Part shown: in pieces, positions 21,701 to 34,100 of the stretch
Layout of the letters: each line of letters starts with the position of its first letter
Position numbering within the stretch: position 1 is the first letter of the stretch
Source of the DNA: Theristus sp. LFF4_11
Taxonomy: Eukaryota > Nematoda > Chromadorea > Monhysterida > Xyalidae
DNA: 64,000 bases
Direction: 5' to 3'
Assembly: GCA_030248135.1 (NCBI GenBank)
Contig: JASANC010001240.1
Coordinates: forward strand, 112,162 to 176,161
Program-made: the position numbers and the translations under genes
Notes under the pieces: model-generated
What the model saw: only the letters and a program-made list of their open reading frames with translations
Told to the model about the DNA's origin: nothing
Databases searched by the model: none

Positions 21701-22022
21701 GAAAATAGGAAAAAGTCCCTTTATGTAGTGTACGTGTAAATGAAAGAGCTCCGCGAGGTCTTCAAAACGCACACTATTTCAAGCCCTAGCTTGTTTGCAC
21801 CAATGTTGAAAATGCTGGTTGAAAATGGTATACTTCGCGAAAAATGGAAAAAAATCGAGGGTTTTTTTATAAGCCCTAAAAGTGCTGCAAATAGGGGGAA
21901 TTAGGGTATGGTTGCTAAATGAAAATGAAGCGCCTTGTTGAGTTGTACAACCCCCTACCCTTAGTTAGAATATGATTCCATGGCCCGCTAGACCCCCCCC
22001 CCACTTATTCGTGCAATCGGCG
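18771..22022. mobile_element. 3.25 kb foldback element: 1.4 kb inverted-repeat arms, TTAA flanks
   Basis: The left arm (18771 to about 20168) and right arm (about 20548 to 22022) are reverse complements of high identity over some 1.4 kb, with a 380 bp centre. Both ends read CGCCGATTGCACGAA, and TTAA flanks both sides (18767-18770, 22023-22026). Within each arm, modules of about 240 bp recur (each with CAACCGCTGT and TTGAATCCG words and a GGGTAAAA-like word), and a 75 bp block with TTTTGAAGATCTCGCGGAG occurs at both ends of the arm. Open frames inside (for example 20038-20619, minus) show no transposase motif. TTAA target duplication is typical of piggyBac-like elements, so this may be a non-autonomous derivative. 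An assembly artefact at a palindrome should also be kept in mind. Confidence 0.9.
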
Positions 22023-22381
22023 TTAAAAAGGCATTCGAACAGTGTCCAATAATGAAAGTTCTATCGGCTTGTTGTGCGTGGGTGTTCCGGTGCCGTTCAA
22101 TGTTGGTGCACCCTGTATTACGTCGGCAACCTCTGGATTCATAGCACTACAGCGGTCGCGCAGTGGATTTGTCTCGTTATGCACGGTGCGCAAGTTGCTC
22201 CAGTATCGGCATGTTTCATTGTAGGCCTCCTTCAGTTTGTTGATCTGCAATTCGCCAGTCCTATTTTGTATATTGCAGTGTGTATAAGTCTTCAGAGAGC
22301 GAAGTCGGTAACACAAGCTCTGCAGCTCATTGCAGATTGGGTCACTGCTGGCTTGAGTTCGAACTACCTCATTCCTCCAAT
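22023..22381 (-). CDS. Last exon of an unrecognised gene, squeezed between two mobile elements
   Basis: The exon opens after an acceptor-like CCGTAG at 22382-22383 and runs 118 codons to a stop at 22025-22023. It has regularly spaced cysteines (DPICNELQSLCYRL, THCN, NETCRYW, DRCSAMN), three N-glycosylation sequons and a polar C-terminus ending VRMPF. This suggests an extracellular domain of a host protein. The stop codon TAA lies inside the TTAA flanking the foldback element. The 5' side touches a family E copy, whose end supplies the acceptor region. Upstream exons were not found, and the family is not recognised. Confidence 0.5.
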
Positions 22382-22385
22382 CTAC

Positions 22386-22640
22386 GGTCGGCCAAATAAA
22401 TTACCGGATTTCAAGTTGCTCTCTGGTTAGACGTATGAGTCTGAAATTTGGAAACTTTTCGGAACTTCAATTTGCATTTTTTTAAATTTTTATAATATTT
22501 TTTCCGTTTTATTATTTTTTGTTTTACAACAAATTTTTGAAAAAAAGTAAAAAATTTAAAATTTTTAACTGAAAAGACACATACAAAAAGTGCAACACAA
22601 GATAACAGTTTTTGAAATACCATGTATTTTGCAGCGTAAT
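22386..22640 (+). mobile_element. Family E element, partial copy
   Basis: The sequence GGCCAAATAAATTACCGGATTTCAAGTTGCT and the AT-rich stretch to GTGCAACACAAGATAA match the left part of the element at 43601-44392. No right terminus was found nearby, so it is truncated. Confidence 0.65.
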
Positions 22641-22876
22641 TTTAAAATGCCAAATTGAGTGTCATGGTTGAAAGTGGTGGTGAAGGATGAAGCTAAACGT
22701 ACCACGTATCTGAAGCAACATAGGCGAACGCACACTTCCCATTCGTCAGGTGTTTCGCATGAAGCAGTTTCAAGCCAAATTGCAAACAAATGTGGTATAT
22801 TTAAAAAATGAAATTTTGAAAAATTTCAAATTTGTTATTGAATTGTTTAATTTACTGCAATGAAGGTGAAGCTGAA

Positions 22877-23110
22877 CTACGGAATGGCCGATTAAACATG
22901 ACAGCTTATTTTCAGGGAGCGCGCGAAATTTGAATGAAAGAAAAAAGACGTTCAGAAACCCAATTGTGTGTCAAAGTTGAGGTGTTTTTTTTTCAACTAC
23001 CTAATTGATTCTTCGTGCTATTCTGCTCTCGCTTTGTTTTTAAAACAGAAATGTGATTTTTTGCCTTTTCTCCCGTACGTTTTTCAACAAGGATTTCAGT
23101 TCACATTTTT
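22877..23110 (+). mobile_element. MITE family C, right end decayed
   Basis: It begins GGAATGGCCGATTAAACATG and follows the family through the GGGAGCGCGCGAAATTTGAA and AAGACGTTCAGAAACCC blocks. The right terminus is lost. Confidence 0.75.
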
Positions 23111-23538
23111 CAGTAGCGTGTTTATTGATCAGTGAGCTGATCATTTGTCAGCCTGAGCCAAGCCACACTTTATTTTATTTTTTTATTTTATTTTTTTACA
23201 TAAAACTTGATTTTATATAATTTTTTAGACTTTACAGTGCAAAACAAGTGACACAATCGTGTGGGTTCTAACAATTATGTACGCTTTAAAGGCCATTGTA
23301 AATATTGTAATAGCAAAAAGTGGCGCCAATTCAAAAGTTTAATAAATTTCAATTTTAGAATGTAATAATAGAAGATGGATAGGGTGTAAGTCCACCTTAT
23401 CACAGCAAAAGGATTTTGTTTTCATTTCATCATTGATGATAAAAGTTACGGCCGATTGAAAGTTTGAAACAGCTGCAATGAGCTTTTTGAAATAATATTG
23501 TGGGATGTTCGCTGCCGCACCTCCCACGAAAATGACCA

Positions 23539-23631
23539 AGGGCGCATTCATGTTGCAGGATTTAGTGACCACACAGCGCGTGTTAAAACATAGCTGCGCG
23601 GTCACTAAATACTGCAACGAATGCGCCTTAA
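23539..23631. repeat. Inverted repeat hairpin
   Basis: Arms of about 38 bp (AAGGGCGCATTC ... GGATTTAGTGACC and GGTCACTAAAT ... GAATGCGCCTT) are separated by about 15 bp. It may be the remnant of a foldback element. Confidence 0.75.
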
Positions 23632-23720
23632 AACGGACTGACTGTATTTTTTATGCAGTGCAGCATTCAGTGCGCAGAAAGCAATACAGAATGCCGTGCG
23701 GTGCATGATGCATTTTTTGC

Positions 23721-24316
23721 TTGATTACCCCCATTAACCCCCCATAACCCCCCCCACAAATAATCCCCCATGGGGGATTATTGGAAACCTGTTTGACACA
23801 CATACCCAGCGAATTCAGTGGCTGGTTGCAGTGAAAATGATGAAATTGTGCTATTATCTTTCATTTTGGTCCCGGTTCTCTATGCCTTTGCACACAGGGA
23901 TAGGAAAAACGTTTCAAGAATCCGCGGGAATTCAAAATTGGGTTACGGTAGCTGACGAAAGACGTCGGATGACGTCATGCGTCTGGTTTGGTGTCCGGCT
24001 TTTCCCCAACGCGTGAAACTTTTGTGCACGCGGTCTTCCTGCAACGATAATACCAAAGGCCCCAAATGGATGAGTTATGGTAATTTCATTACAAAAGGCT
24101 GTTATAAAAGGAAATTTCTATGTAGAGTAGAAGTTTCTGCGACTTTCTTGCCTGCCATGCAAGGTATTTTTGCCATTTTTCAATAAACCCTCACCCCTAG
24201 AATTTGTTTGTAAATAACCCCCCCCCCCCCCACCAACAATCCCCCACCCCTAAAACCCTACCCTAAAGTCGCTGACGTATTAATCTTCCATGGGGGTTTA
24301 TTGGGGGTAATACGGT
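23721..24316 (+). mobile_element. MITE family A, copy 3, split by a family F element
   Basis: The ends and interior match copy 1 (5879-6340), but the sequence is interrupted at GTGCTA|TACC by a 198 bp insertion (23853-24050). Comparison with copy 1 gives the empty site directly. Confidence 0.9.
23853..24050 (+). mobile_element. MITE family F, copy 1, nested in family A
   Basis: It begins TTATCTTTCATTTTGGTCCC and ends TTCCTGCAACGATAA. The target dinucleotide TA is duplicated at 23851-23852 and 24051-24052, as shown by the uninterrupted family A copy at 5879. The interior has TGACGTCATGCGTCTGG. It is nearly identical to the inverted copy at 33598-33794, which points to recent activity. Confidence 0.93.
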
Positions 24317-26033
24317 ATGCATTTTTTCTGCGTAAATAATCAGCAAATTCTTGAAACTGGCTTCATCATTACCGTTGCAAAACCGTGTGACCTGTGAAGA
24401 TTCATTCTTTACCAAATCCGTTTGTCTAACAAACACTTTTAATCGTTTTTCTAACAATCCAAATGAAAAATCGCAAAAAGGTGACAAGGTTTATCGCTAT
24501 GTTATAGACTCACGCAGTGTAAACTTTGAAAAGCACAAACATTTACGCCCTGCTGCTCACAATCGCTGCGCACAACGGACACGTTTACGAGCGTGGAACT
24601 TGGACATTCGTCCTCAATGTCCGGTATCTGAGGGAATGCGTCCCTGGCCCTGAAAGCAAACTTTTTATATTTTATTTTTAATAATTTTTAATAATTTGTT
24701 AATTTTTTAAAACAGTTTAAAGGTAATTTTATAGAAATAAAAATGTACTTTTACCATACCGTATTTTTTTCAGCTCCCGCTGCAGAATGTTTTTCTGTCT
24801 TGCTGAAAAAGAGGTACTGCTGTCGCATTTTACATGCAGACCTGCATCTTCCGATTATGTGCAAACACGTCCGAAGCGAAAAAAGTCCGACGATCTTTTG
24901 CGTATAACAAAGTCCGATACTCCAAAAAGTCCGAAGTCGGACTCCGAACAATTGCAAACAATTCTCAGCAAAGCCAAAATAGAGACAATTTACCCTAGTG
25001 TTTACCACATAAAGGTAAAAATTATGTAAACAACTGTCCTTCTGGGCGCAGAATGATGTTTATTCATTTTTTACATGTTTTTTTTATCAACTACGGTATA
25101 TGTGAATTCCTTATGTTTTTGGGACTTCTTTTCATGACATGGGACTTTTTTATACACGATATCGGACCTTTTTATTTTTGGGCGTGTTTTCCTGTCGGAC
25201 TTTTTTCACAGTTTGCTACATTGCACCACAAACCACAGAGCACCAATTTGTCTTTTTGGACACAGTAGATGAAATGCCCAAAAGTAGTGTCCGCTGTCCG
25301 ATGTCCAGTCCAACGCGGTGCCCGGAAGTTGAATGTTCAGTTAAAAAACAAAACGATGGCCGACCACTGGACTGCTGAGCGCTCACTAGTCATGACATTT
25401 GGGATCGATTTGAACATGCACCACAACAATTAGAAGTGTGTAGCTAAACCACACTCGGTTCTTTTACTTTTATTTGTGGGACAAGACACCGGCGGAGGAC
25501 ACGGACACCGAACCCCACTTCGGACATTTTTACTTAGAGCATATTGAGCAAGAAATGTCCTACTGATTGTTTTTCTACCTTTGCTGGATCGCTATAGGGC
25601 TCCTACCCGCTGCACCCAGTTTGAAGCTTTGTTAAGCTTCAAATTTTAACGTGTATTCTCATCACAAGCATCTACATGTTTCTTCTCTAGCCTGTAAACT
25701 TAAATGGCCTTTTACCAGTCTAGTCTAACCACTTCTTGTATGTACCAGACTAGCTCTATTACAGAGAGCATCATATTTTGCGTAATTTTTCTAAAATTGA
25801 AGCAAGTATAAATGTGAATTGTTGAAATTTTGATTACCAATTTTCTGTTGATCGCCACTGCAAAAAAGCACCGACGTCATCAAAAGAACACTCAACAAAA
25901 CAGTTTTGTTCATTCTGGTTGGATTCCGCAGTTTTGAAGGTAGAAATTGAACTAAAATACTAAAACTGCAAGTGTGTGTGTCGTCGTCTTGCCTTGTCTG
26001 TTAACACCATTTGCACCTAAGGGCAACTGGGTA
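24317..26033. other. No gene fixed; GTCCGA-rich stretch
   Basis: Between 24850 and 25560 the words GTCCGA and TCGGAC recur many times, partly as inverted pairs, as in an old repeat. The plus frame 24351-24653 (basic, no domain) lacks a good start. Nothing here is convincing as a gene. Confidence 0.35.
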
Positions 26034-26246
26034 TGATCTTTTATTTTGGTCCTGCAACTCAGTGCGCCCATAGATAGGTAAACAGTTGCATGCAGGACGC
26101 GGGATTTCAAAATTGGCAAAGTGATCCGAGTCCCCTACATAGGGCCGAGTCACTTAGGCGACTTTGAATTGCCACACAATGATTGAAACTAGTTTTCTTT
26201 TCACGTCTGCACACGCATTCAGTCGCAGAACTCAAAAAAATTGATA
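26034..26246 (+). mobile_element. MITE family B, copy 2
   Basis: It starts TGATCTTTTATTTTGGTCCT after TA and contains GTGATCCGAGTCCCCTACAT and the GAAACTAGTTTTCTTTTCAC block. It abuts the family C copy that starts at 26247. Confidence 0.85.
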
Positions 26247-26514
26247 TACAGTATGTCCGATTAAACATGGCAGCTTTTTTTAGGGTTCAAAGAGTGCGCG
26301 AAATTTGAATCAATGAAAAAAAGATGTTCAGAAACCCAAATGCGTGTCAAATTTTACATGTTTCTCAAAATTAATTGGTAATTCGTGCTATTCTGTTCAT
26401 TATTTCTCCCTTTGCACACTCTATTGGCGGAAATCTTATCATTTTTGAGAAAACAACTCCTAGTCTGCGACTAATCTTGCCTGATTGAGACTGCCATATT
26501 TATTCGGCCATACC
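26247..26514 (+). mobile_element. MITE family C, adjacent to family B
   Basis: It starts ACAGTATGTCCGATTAAAC, ends TTTATTCGGCCATACCA, and has all inner blocks of the family. It is directly joined to MITE B2, so one probably inserted at the edge of the other. Confidence 0.85.
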
Positions 26515-28110
26515 ATGGCTGCAACACACAATAAATTTTTCCTCAGTTTCAGGGTGAATAGATCACAGCACAAAAACATAAAGGTAAATTGTATTTATCA
26601 CTTTTTGAATCTTGAAAAAAGCTTCTTGAAAACTATAGGAATACATTGTATATAAACTATAAAAAAGACTAACAGAAATTTTAAATATACTATGTAATTA
26701 GAGTATATAACCTTTACAAGCCTCTGTTTCTCACAAAAGGCAAAAAATAAAGTAAACGCATTAAGTACATATGTAGACACTGGTCTCGGTGCATGACAGT
26801 TCATTGTTGAAACTATCAAAGAGACTCAACTTAACAAGAATTGGAGTGGCTAAGTATTAAAATGAAACGCATTTTCAATCCCGAGCCGTTGGCACGCGTC
26901 AATTGGCTAGGGCTAGACACATACACATGTAAGACTGTAAAGAGCATCGTCGGGCATTGTCAATGCCACTTCACCAAAAAGGCTTGGCATTGATTAAGCC
27001 ACATGAGCTCGGGTCAATAGGCTAGTTTCTAATATGAAGATAAAAGCTTTTTGTTTGTATCTCATGACCTTTTTAAAAATGTCAACATTTTACAACAGCG
27101 AAGAACTTTTTCATGTATAACGGCCATTTACGGCAATTCCCAACTTTCCAGCACGCTGATCATAGGTTTGTTTTGTTTTTGTTTGCAAATCAGAAGCTCA
27201 ACCGAATGATTTTCAGAGCTGTTGAAATTTATGCATTCATAGCTGATAACATGCTGATAAAAAACACTTGTATTTCACATCACACAAAGCACCGACTAAC
27301 AATAACATTTCTAATCTGCAATTGGTTGTTCGGGAATGTTCCGACCGCGCACAGCTGCTGCGGGGTTTTTGACAAAAAAATCACCAAATTTCGTTCCTGC
27401 AAAAATCAATTTCAAATGCAAAAACTAGTAACATTGACAATAGATGTGTGTTTAAATGTAAAAGTGAATGACGTTTTTTAATCTGTGACGACACTTGAGA
27501 AAAAGTTTTGACAAAATGACAACATAAGATCACTAACAACGTTTATATCACAAGTGACTAAACATAAACAAGTGTCTGAAAATCTTCAAACAGATATATT
27601 GATCAGTACTGTTTTCAAAACATATTTTTCTAAAATAAAAGAATAAAAGCATATACAATTATTGCATAAAATGTGTCAGTTTTCAAATTCTGCTTGTTTT
27701 CGAACACAATGTTTGGGTGCACAGCGGATCAAATGAAGAGATCAAATGAAAAATCGAAGCCCTTTTACTATATTCTTTTTTCAAATGTGTTCATTCAAAA
27801 ATCACTAATGTTTCTCTCATGTCACGTGTACGCTAATTTACAATTGTACGTCTAGGAATAGCAGTTTGTGAATGTTTAATGCTATATTGAAAGCATTTTC
27901 AAAGAAAAAATAACTGCAGACACAATCTGCATGAGATCTGAAGATAGGACAAAAATATGCATGTAGTTCAACAACGAAAGAATGGGAAGTAACCATAAGG
28001 AATGACAGATCATTTAAAATAACTGTCCATGTTAAAGAAATGCATTAAAACGCTTTTCAAAAAAGTTTCAATTATCAGACACCAAAGGAAGTAAAACGGT
28101 CCAGTCCAGT
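26515..28110. other. Region downstream of synapsin, no gene fixed
   Basis: AT-rich. A plus-strand ATG frame at 27113-27481 (122 codons, with CISHHTKHRLTITFLICNW) is the longest but has no domain, signal peptide or splice context. It is recorded only as a possible orphan ORF. Confidence 0.3.
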
Positions 28111-31100
28111 TTACATTTCGCCAAAGATTCCAGCAAAAGTTTTCTTCAGGTTTCCCATAGTATCCTCAGCAGTGGGCGTCTTTTTTGGGTTGTCGCCGTC
28201 AGGCGCGTCATAACCGTAGCCATCTGACGCAATGACGCTCATGTCTGCCGGTTGCTCGATGGATGTTGCGTTCTGGCTGACGGGCGTCACCTCGTTGCGT
28301 TGCGGTAGACTTGGCGCCCGTTTCGGTCTGGGAGGAGGGGCACGCGGGGCTCCGCTGCTTGGGGGCACCACCGGGGGCGGGGGCGGCCGCGACGGAAGTG
28401 CGGGCGGCGGTGCGCTCGGTGGCGGGGCTGGGCGGCTGAAATGAGCCAAACACGACACTGCAGCGGCAGCTACTTTTGAAACGTGTTTATGTCGAATGAA
28501 ACGCAAAAAGGGGAACAAGATTCAAAACAAGCAAGATCTGCAGCCCAAACACTGAATAAGGTAACAAATGCGAAAGAAAGGTGGAAGAAAGGGTGAAATT
28601 CAGTAGCACTGGACAGAATGCTATGCTGTGTCATTTGCTTGCAGATTGACTGGAAAAGGGCGGGGAAAGGGCAAGAAGAAACAATGATAGGCAGAAAAAC
28701 AGATTTAAAAAGAATAGCTTAGTTTATAAAGAAGAAATGTGCTGAAATCTGTGTTTAAGTGGCACAAGCCGAGAAGCGGCTCAATAAACGCACGGAGGGC
28801 CTGCACTCTGTTTGCGTTTCGCTGTGTGCTCGTCTGCGCTTGGCTGGTTGGCTGCAGCCGCTCTTGCGTGTCCGTTTGTCACCGCAGCCTCTTTCGGCGG
28901 ATTCGTCATCGACGACAACAGGGGCATTCGCACGTCTTTCTGCTTTTCGGACGCTTTCTTCAGAATGGTTGAGAGGCGTTCCTTGGCTGAGTCCGGTTTT
29001 CGTTGTTCCTGTTGCGCCGATGCAAACGGGTTGCGCGGAGGGCTTCAAAAATCAGTACTTCGATTATTTTTGAAACTGTTTCAAAGGTGACTACAATAAG
29101 CTCGTTATTAAGTGCGTTGTGTGAAAATTGGCTTGGAAAATATGCGAAGTGTCTTGTAGCAATAACGACACACAAACAGTCACAAAACCATAAACAAGAC
29201 AATTTGCGTTGCGGCTTAAAAATCGAGAATCGAGCGACAGAGCAAACAGGGTGCAAGCGTAAAACTGGTTTAAGGCGCGTTTAGCAATTAGTTTTTCGTA
29301 CGTACGCACGGAACGCACGTCGTTCTAAATGCGGGGCGCAAAACAGTCGTTTCGTTTACGCCACACGACAAAACTTAAGACTGCGCACCGACTGAAGTGT
29401 CGTGCGTGCGTACGGAGAACTAATTCGCGTGGGCAAAACGTCGTGTGGTATGTCCGAACGTGCGGACGGACAAGCTTGCGCACGCGAATTAGTATTTCGT
29501 CCGCACGTCCGTCGGACGACTTTGTTGCCAGCAGCAAAAAGTCGTCCGACAGTCGTGCGCACGAAATTCTAATTCGCTTGCGCATTTGTCTTTTTGCTTA
29601 CGGACAGACAGTCGTTCTAAATCCCGTGCGCAAAACAGTCGTGTCGGACAGACGTAAGTCGTACGCACGAAATTCTAATTCGTGTGGGCACAAGTTTTCG
29701 TGCGTGCGCACGGACAACGTTCTAAATCATGCGCGCAAAACAGTCGTTACGTGCGAACGACAGTCGTGCGCACGAAATTCTAATTCGCGTAGCCATTTTT
29801 AACGTTCTGTCTCCGTGCGTACGCACGAAAAACTAATTGATAAACGCGCCTTTATGCTTTCAGTTGACGAGCGGACTTGGAGTTGTACAACTGCATATAC
29901 AACAGTATAAAACATGAAAACACCCTGCATTACTGTCTCTGAAACTTAATGAAGAAAGAGTCTCCCGTGATAACGCCTTTGGCAACACTCAGGGAAAATT
30001 ATGGCAACCCCCAACCTTATGAAAGGTAAAAAAATACGTGACATGACTGTGTCAGACATATGGCTTACGTCAACGCCAGTTGAACTTTGAAAATGTGATT
30101 CATCTTTTGCAGCGTCAAGTCTGCAATCAGACGTCGGTCCTGCAAGGCAAGTGATTTTTAATTTGCAAAAACGGCATCAAAAGGATTTATCGGAAAATAG
30201 CATTACACGGTATGGAAAATTTTTTAAGGGAACATATAAAATTTTGGAGAACAATGCATATTTTGGGCGATGCAGCCGGTTTTAAAACAGAAATAAAATC
30301 AGTTTTTTTGGCAATATAAAAAACCGTTTTTACCAGACGTACATGTATGTGTAAATGATAGGGAGCAATGTTCCCATGTTCCCGTGAATGTATCACGTTC
30401 CCCTAATGTGTTCCCTCAAGAGCTGTTTCTCGACCTCGTCAGTGGTGCCACATTTTTTGCGACCTTCTGCTCCAGAGTGCACTTGCATTCACGTGCAGCT
30501 GCCACACGGCTGCAAATGGTGCTGCAACCGAGCCCACTGACGAACCTCCTCCTGCGTTTCACCGATGAGCGTGAACGAGCAGTCCCTGGCCTTGATGACG
30601 TGCTCGCGGCCGTCCGTGCCCACCAACGCCTCGACCATGCAAATGTCCAGACCGCCAAACAGCTCAGCCACCTCGTCCAGCCACAGTTTGTATCTGACAA
30701 GTTGGTCACGTAAATCATCTTATGACGATTACATTGTTACATGTACTTGATGGCAACGCAAGAAATCAGGCTACAAATCAATTATAATTCGCTGAAGCCT
30801 CAAACGTCCGCAACGCACCTGTCCGTCATTGCCACCTGCTCAAGCATTGCACTCCCCGTGTTTGTCTTCCAAACATCGCCGATTCCTTTTCGCCTGCAAA
30901 AAATACGCCTATCAGGATGTGGGTCAAGAATTTTAGTTTATTTCCAAGTTTTTGAGAATTGTTGAAGAAAACATTTTTTAACAACATGAAAACAAACAGC
31001 TCACATGAATGCCTTGTAGCTTTGTCCAATCTTCTGCAAGTGAATGTCGTATTTTGCGTTTATGAACGGCTCAACCGTGCAGTACTGCTGCGTCACGCCA

Positions 31101-34100
31101 ACCACGCTGGTCACGTCGTCAAACTCTTGTTTGCTGTTTACGCGAATCTGACAAACGAGTGCAAAACTCAAGTGTTTCGCAATAAAATCAAATAAAAATT
31201 GTAGACAAGCCAGAGGATCGGAATTGCGAACCGCTGGTGATTGCACGACAGGGTGAATTAGAAAACGACACTTTTAAAACGCTTCGATTTCACGACAGCA
31301 TTAATGTCTGAAACTGAAAATTGAACCACTAGTCATTTGGTTCCCATTTGTTGTGCAAAAATTTTCGCCAAAAATATTTTAACACTGTTAGGCACAACGC
31401 TACTTTTATCTTAAATTTTACATTTTCGCTGTTTTACACGTCATCGTCATCATTCAAGTTTTCTTATGGCAAATTAGCAACACCGTCGTCTGTTTTACTG
31501 TCATCTGCTCCATGATTGTCTTGTTTCAGTTGCTTAAACTGTTCAATGTGTCCACTGTTGTTTTCAATGACCGCTTGCAAACGATGCATGAAGCGTTGCA
31601 GAACTTTGCGGTGCAGTGGCCGGTCTCTGTTGATCTGCTCAACGCCACTGCCAATTTTCTTCAATTCTTCCACAGTTCAGCGCTTCGCTGCATAGACCAA
31701 ATGCTTCAGATGAATTTTCTCCTTCAATTTTCTCGGACTTCTGATGAGCGCTCAACGATTCTTCATCGGTTTGCATCTGTCGATCGCGACCGTGGCTGCC
31801 CAACCACTTCGGTGGTGAACATTTCCAATTTCAAACAAATTTGTGTGCCACAGAACAACTGACCGAACTCTGGGCTTTTTCAAAAATGAATTCCATAACC
31901 AATTCTGTTCTTTTATAATCACGCAAGTTACAGTAACCCAATTGAAATTTTTGTCAAACATAATAATTTGCCGAAGTTGGAAGTATGTGTACACTGTGTG
32001 TTGCGGCTAACATTTTTGGCTGAAATTTTCACACAACAAATGGGTACCAAATGTCTGTAAGTGGTGAAAGTTTCAGCTTAAAACATTAATGCAGTCGCGA
32101 GGTAGAAGCGTTTTCAAAATTGACGTTTTGTGATTACCCTGTACTTTGGTATGGTAGTCTTAAAAACAGCCTTAGAAACTTTTTACGAACCTTGCCGAGT
32201 CCTCCATGACCACGTCCAATTTTGACGACCACTGGAAATTCGGGCACCGTTGCCTGCAATAAAGATATCTTTGTGACCGGTTTCATATTTTTAAACAGTC
32301 CAAAGTGTGATGCTTTTGTTTCATTTTTAAGGTTTTATGATCCGGTTTTGATAATCACTTTCGTAGCGTTCTACATTAAAAATGTGGTTCAGTGAGGCCT
32401 GTTCACCAGCACAGATGCACAGTAATTTCAATCTCTTGGGATGCGACCTTTCTTATCATTGCTCAATGGAGCTAATGCTTTCCGTTCTTGACTAGAGCTA
32501 ACGCAACAGTGATCTGTGCATATAAATATGATAGCGCATTTTTGTATTTCTACACCCTTGCATCTTGACTAATTACGAATGCGCAATAATGAGCAATGCA
32601 ATCTGACTTCATGTGCACTGTAGATATTCCGCAATTCAGCGTCTACTTTTCACATTATTGCGAATTCTCTTGAAAATAATTATGCAGAATTAAAAACACG
32701 GAAGCCATTATCGTTTTTACACATGTGTGGAGGAACAGATTTTGCAGTCTCCTGCGTGTATGGTTTTACTGTAATGAGATACGGAGAGTCAATTTTCACA
32801 ATTCCAAATGATGCCTGAATATCATTATAATTTCTTGGGGATGGTGAGAGAGAAGACGAGACCTTCTGTGTTGCCCGTTCGTTTTACGTGAACCTCTTCT
32901 AACAAAGCTCATGGCTTTCAGAAATTAGAAAGCTCCGTTAAAGTGTTTCATGTTTATCTGTTACAAAACAGGAAACACAAAGAAACGAACGTTCAGAAGA
33001 ATTATGGACATTTAAAAATCACGGTTACGGTACCAGCAAAATTGATTGCGGGTATTGTGACTCATTAATGTCTCAATATAAGCTGTTTATTTTGACAAAA
33101 ATGCAGTATCACGTTGTCTGAACAGTCAGGCTTTCAGCCGATCTAACTTTTAGGTTCGTACAAATAGAGAGACTGTTGATTTGTACAATTCTAGTATTCT
33201 GCGCGTCGCCTATTTTCAGCGACTAAACAGTGCAATTCTGTATTGGTTTTTCATTTTACGGTATGGCCGATTAAACATGGCAGCTTTTTTCAGGGTTCAA
33301 GGAGCGCGCGAAATTTGAATGAAAGAAAATAAAACGTTCAGAAACCACATTGTGTGCCAAATTTGACTCGTTTTTTAAACTAATGGATTATCCGCGCTGT
33401 TCTGGGCATTCTTTCTCCCTTGCACACATGATTGGGAATTATGTTGGCATTTTTGAAAAAGACAACTCGTAGTCTGCGACTGATCCCGCCTTGATGGACT
33501 GCCTCATTTATTCGGCCGTACTGTAGCTTTGTCGGTTTGCCATGTAAATCCGTAAATCAAGATTCTACACAGCAAAATATTCATCTCGAAGGTAGTATTA
33601 TCGTTACAGGAAGACCGCGTGCACAAAAGTTTCACGCGTTGGGGAAAAGCCGGACACCAAACCAGACGCATGACGTCATCCGACGTCTTTCGTCAGCTAC
33701 CGTAACCCAATTTTGAATTCCCGCGGATTCTTGAAACGTTTTTCCTATCCCTGTGTGCAAAGGCATAGAGAACCGGGACCAAAATGAAAGATAATATTTA
33801 CCATGACACCATTGATTTTTATTTGTTTTTTTATGTCGCTTCACAAACCCCCTGGTGTGCGAGAAAAAACAAAGCGAAAATTAGGTTTATAGCTTCAAAA
33901 AACAAAACAAAAGAAAGGTGGTCATGCAGAAAAATTATTCGATGTTCCGTTTTTCGAATATCCGCCATACCACGCTTAATCCAAACATTCCAGTACGGTT
34001 CGCGTGTTGCAAATAGGTTATCAGATGTTTATTATATTCATAAAACATAGAGAAACCCTCTGTTTACGAAAATGAAGACAAAAATAATTGGCTGTTAAAG

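Noticed and set aside
23831..24016. 61-codon frame repeated in reverse at 33632-33844
   Set aside because: It is part of the non-coding MITE family F copies, not a gene family.
28812..29090. Plus-strand frame with a signal-peptide-like start
   Set aside because: Antisense shadow of the synapsin alternative last exon.
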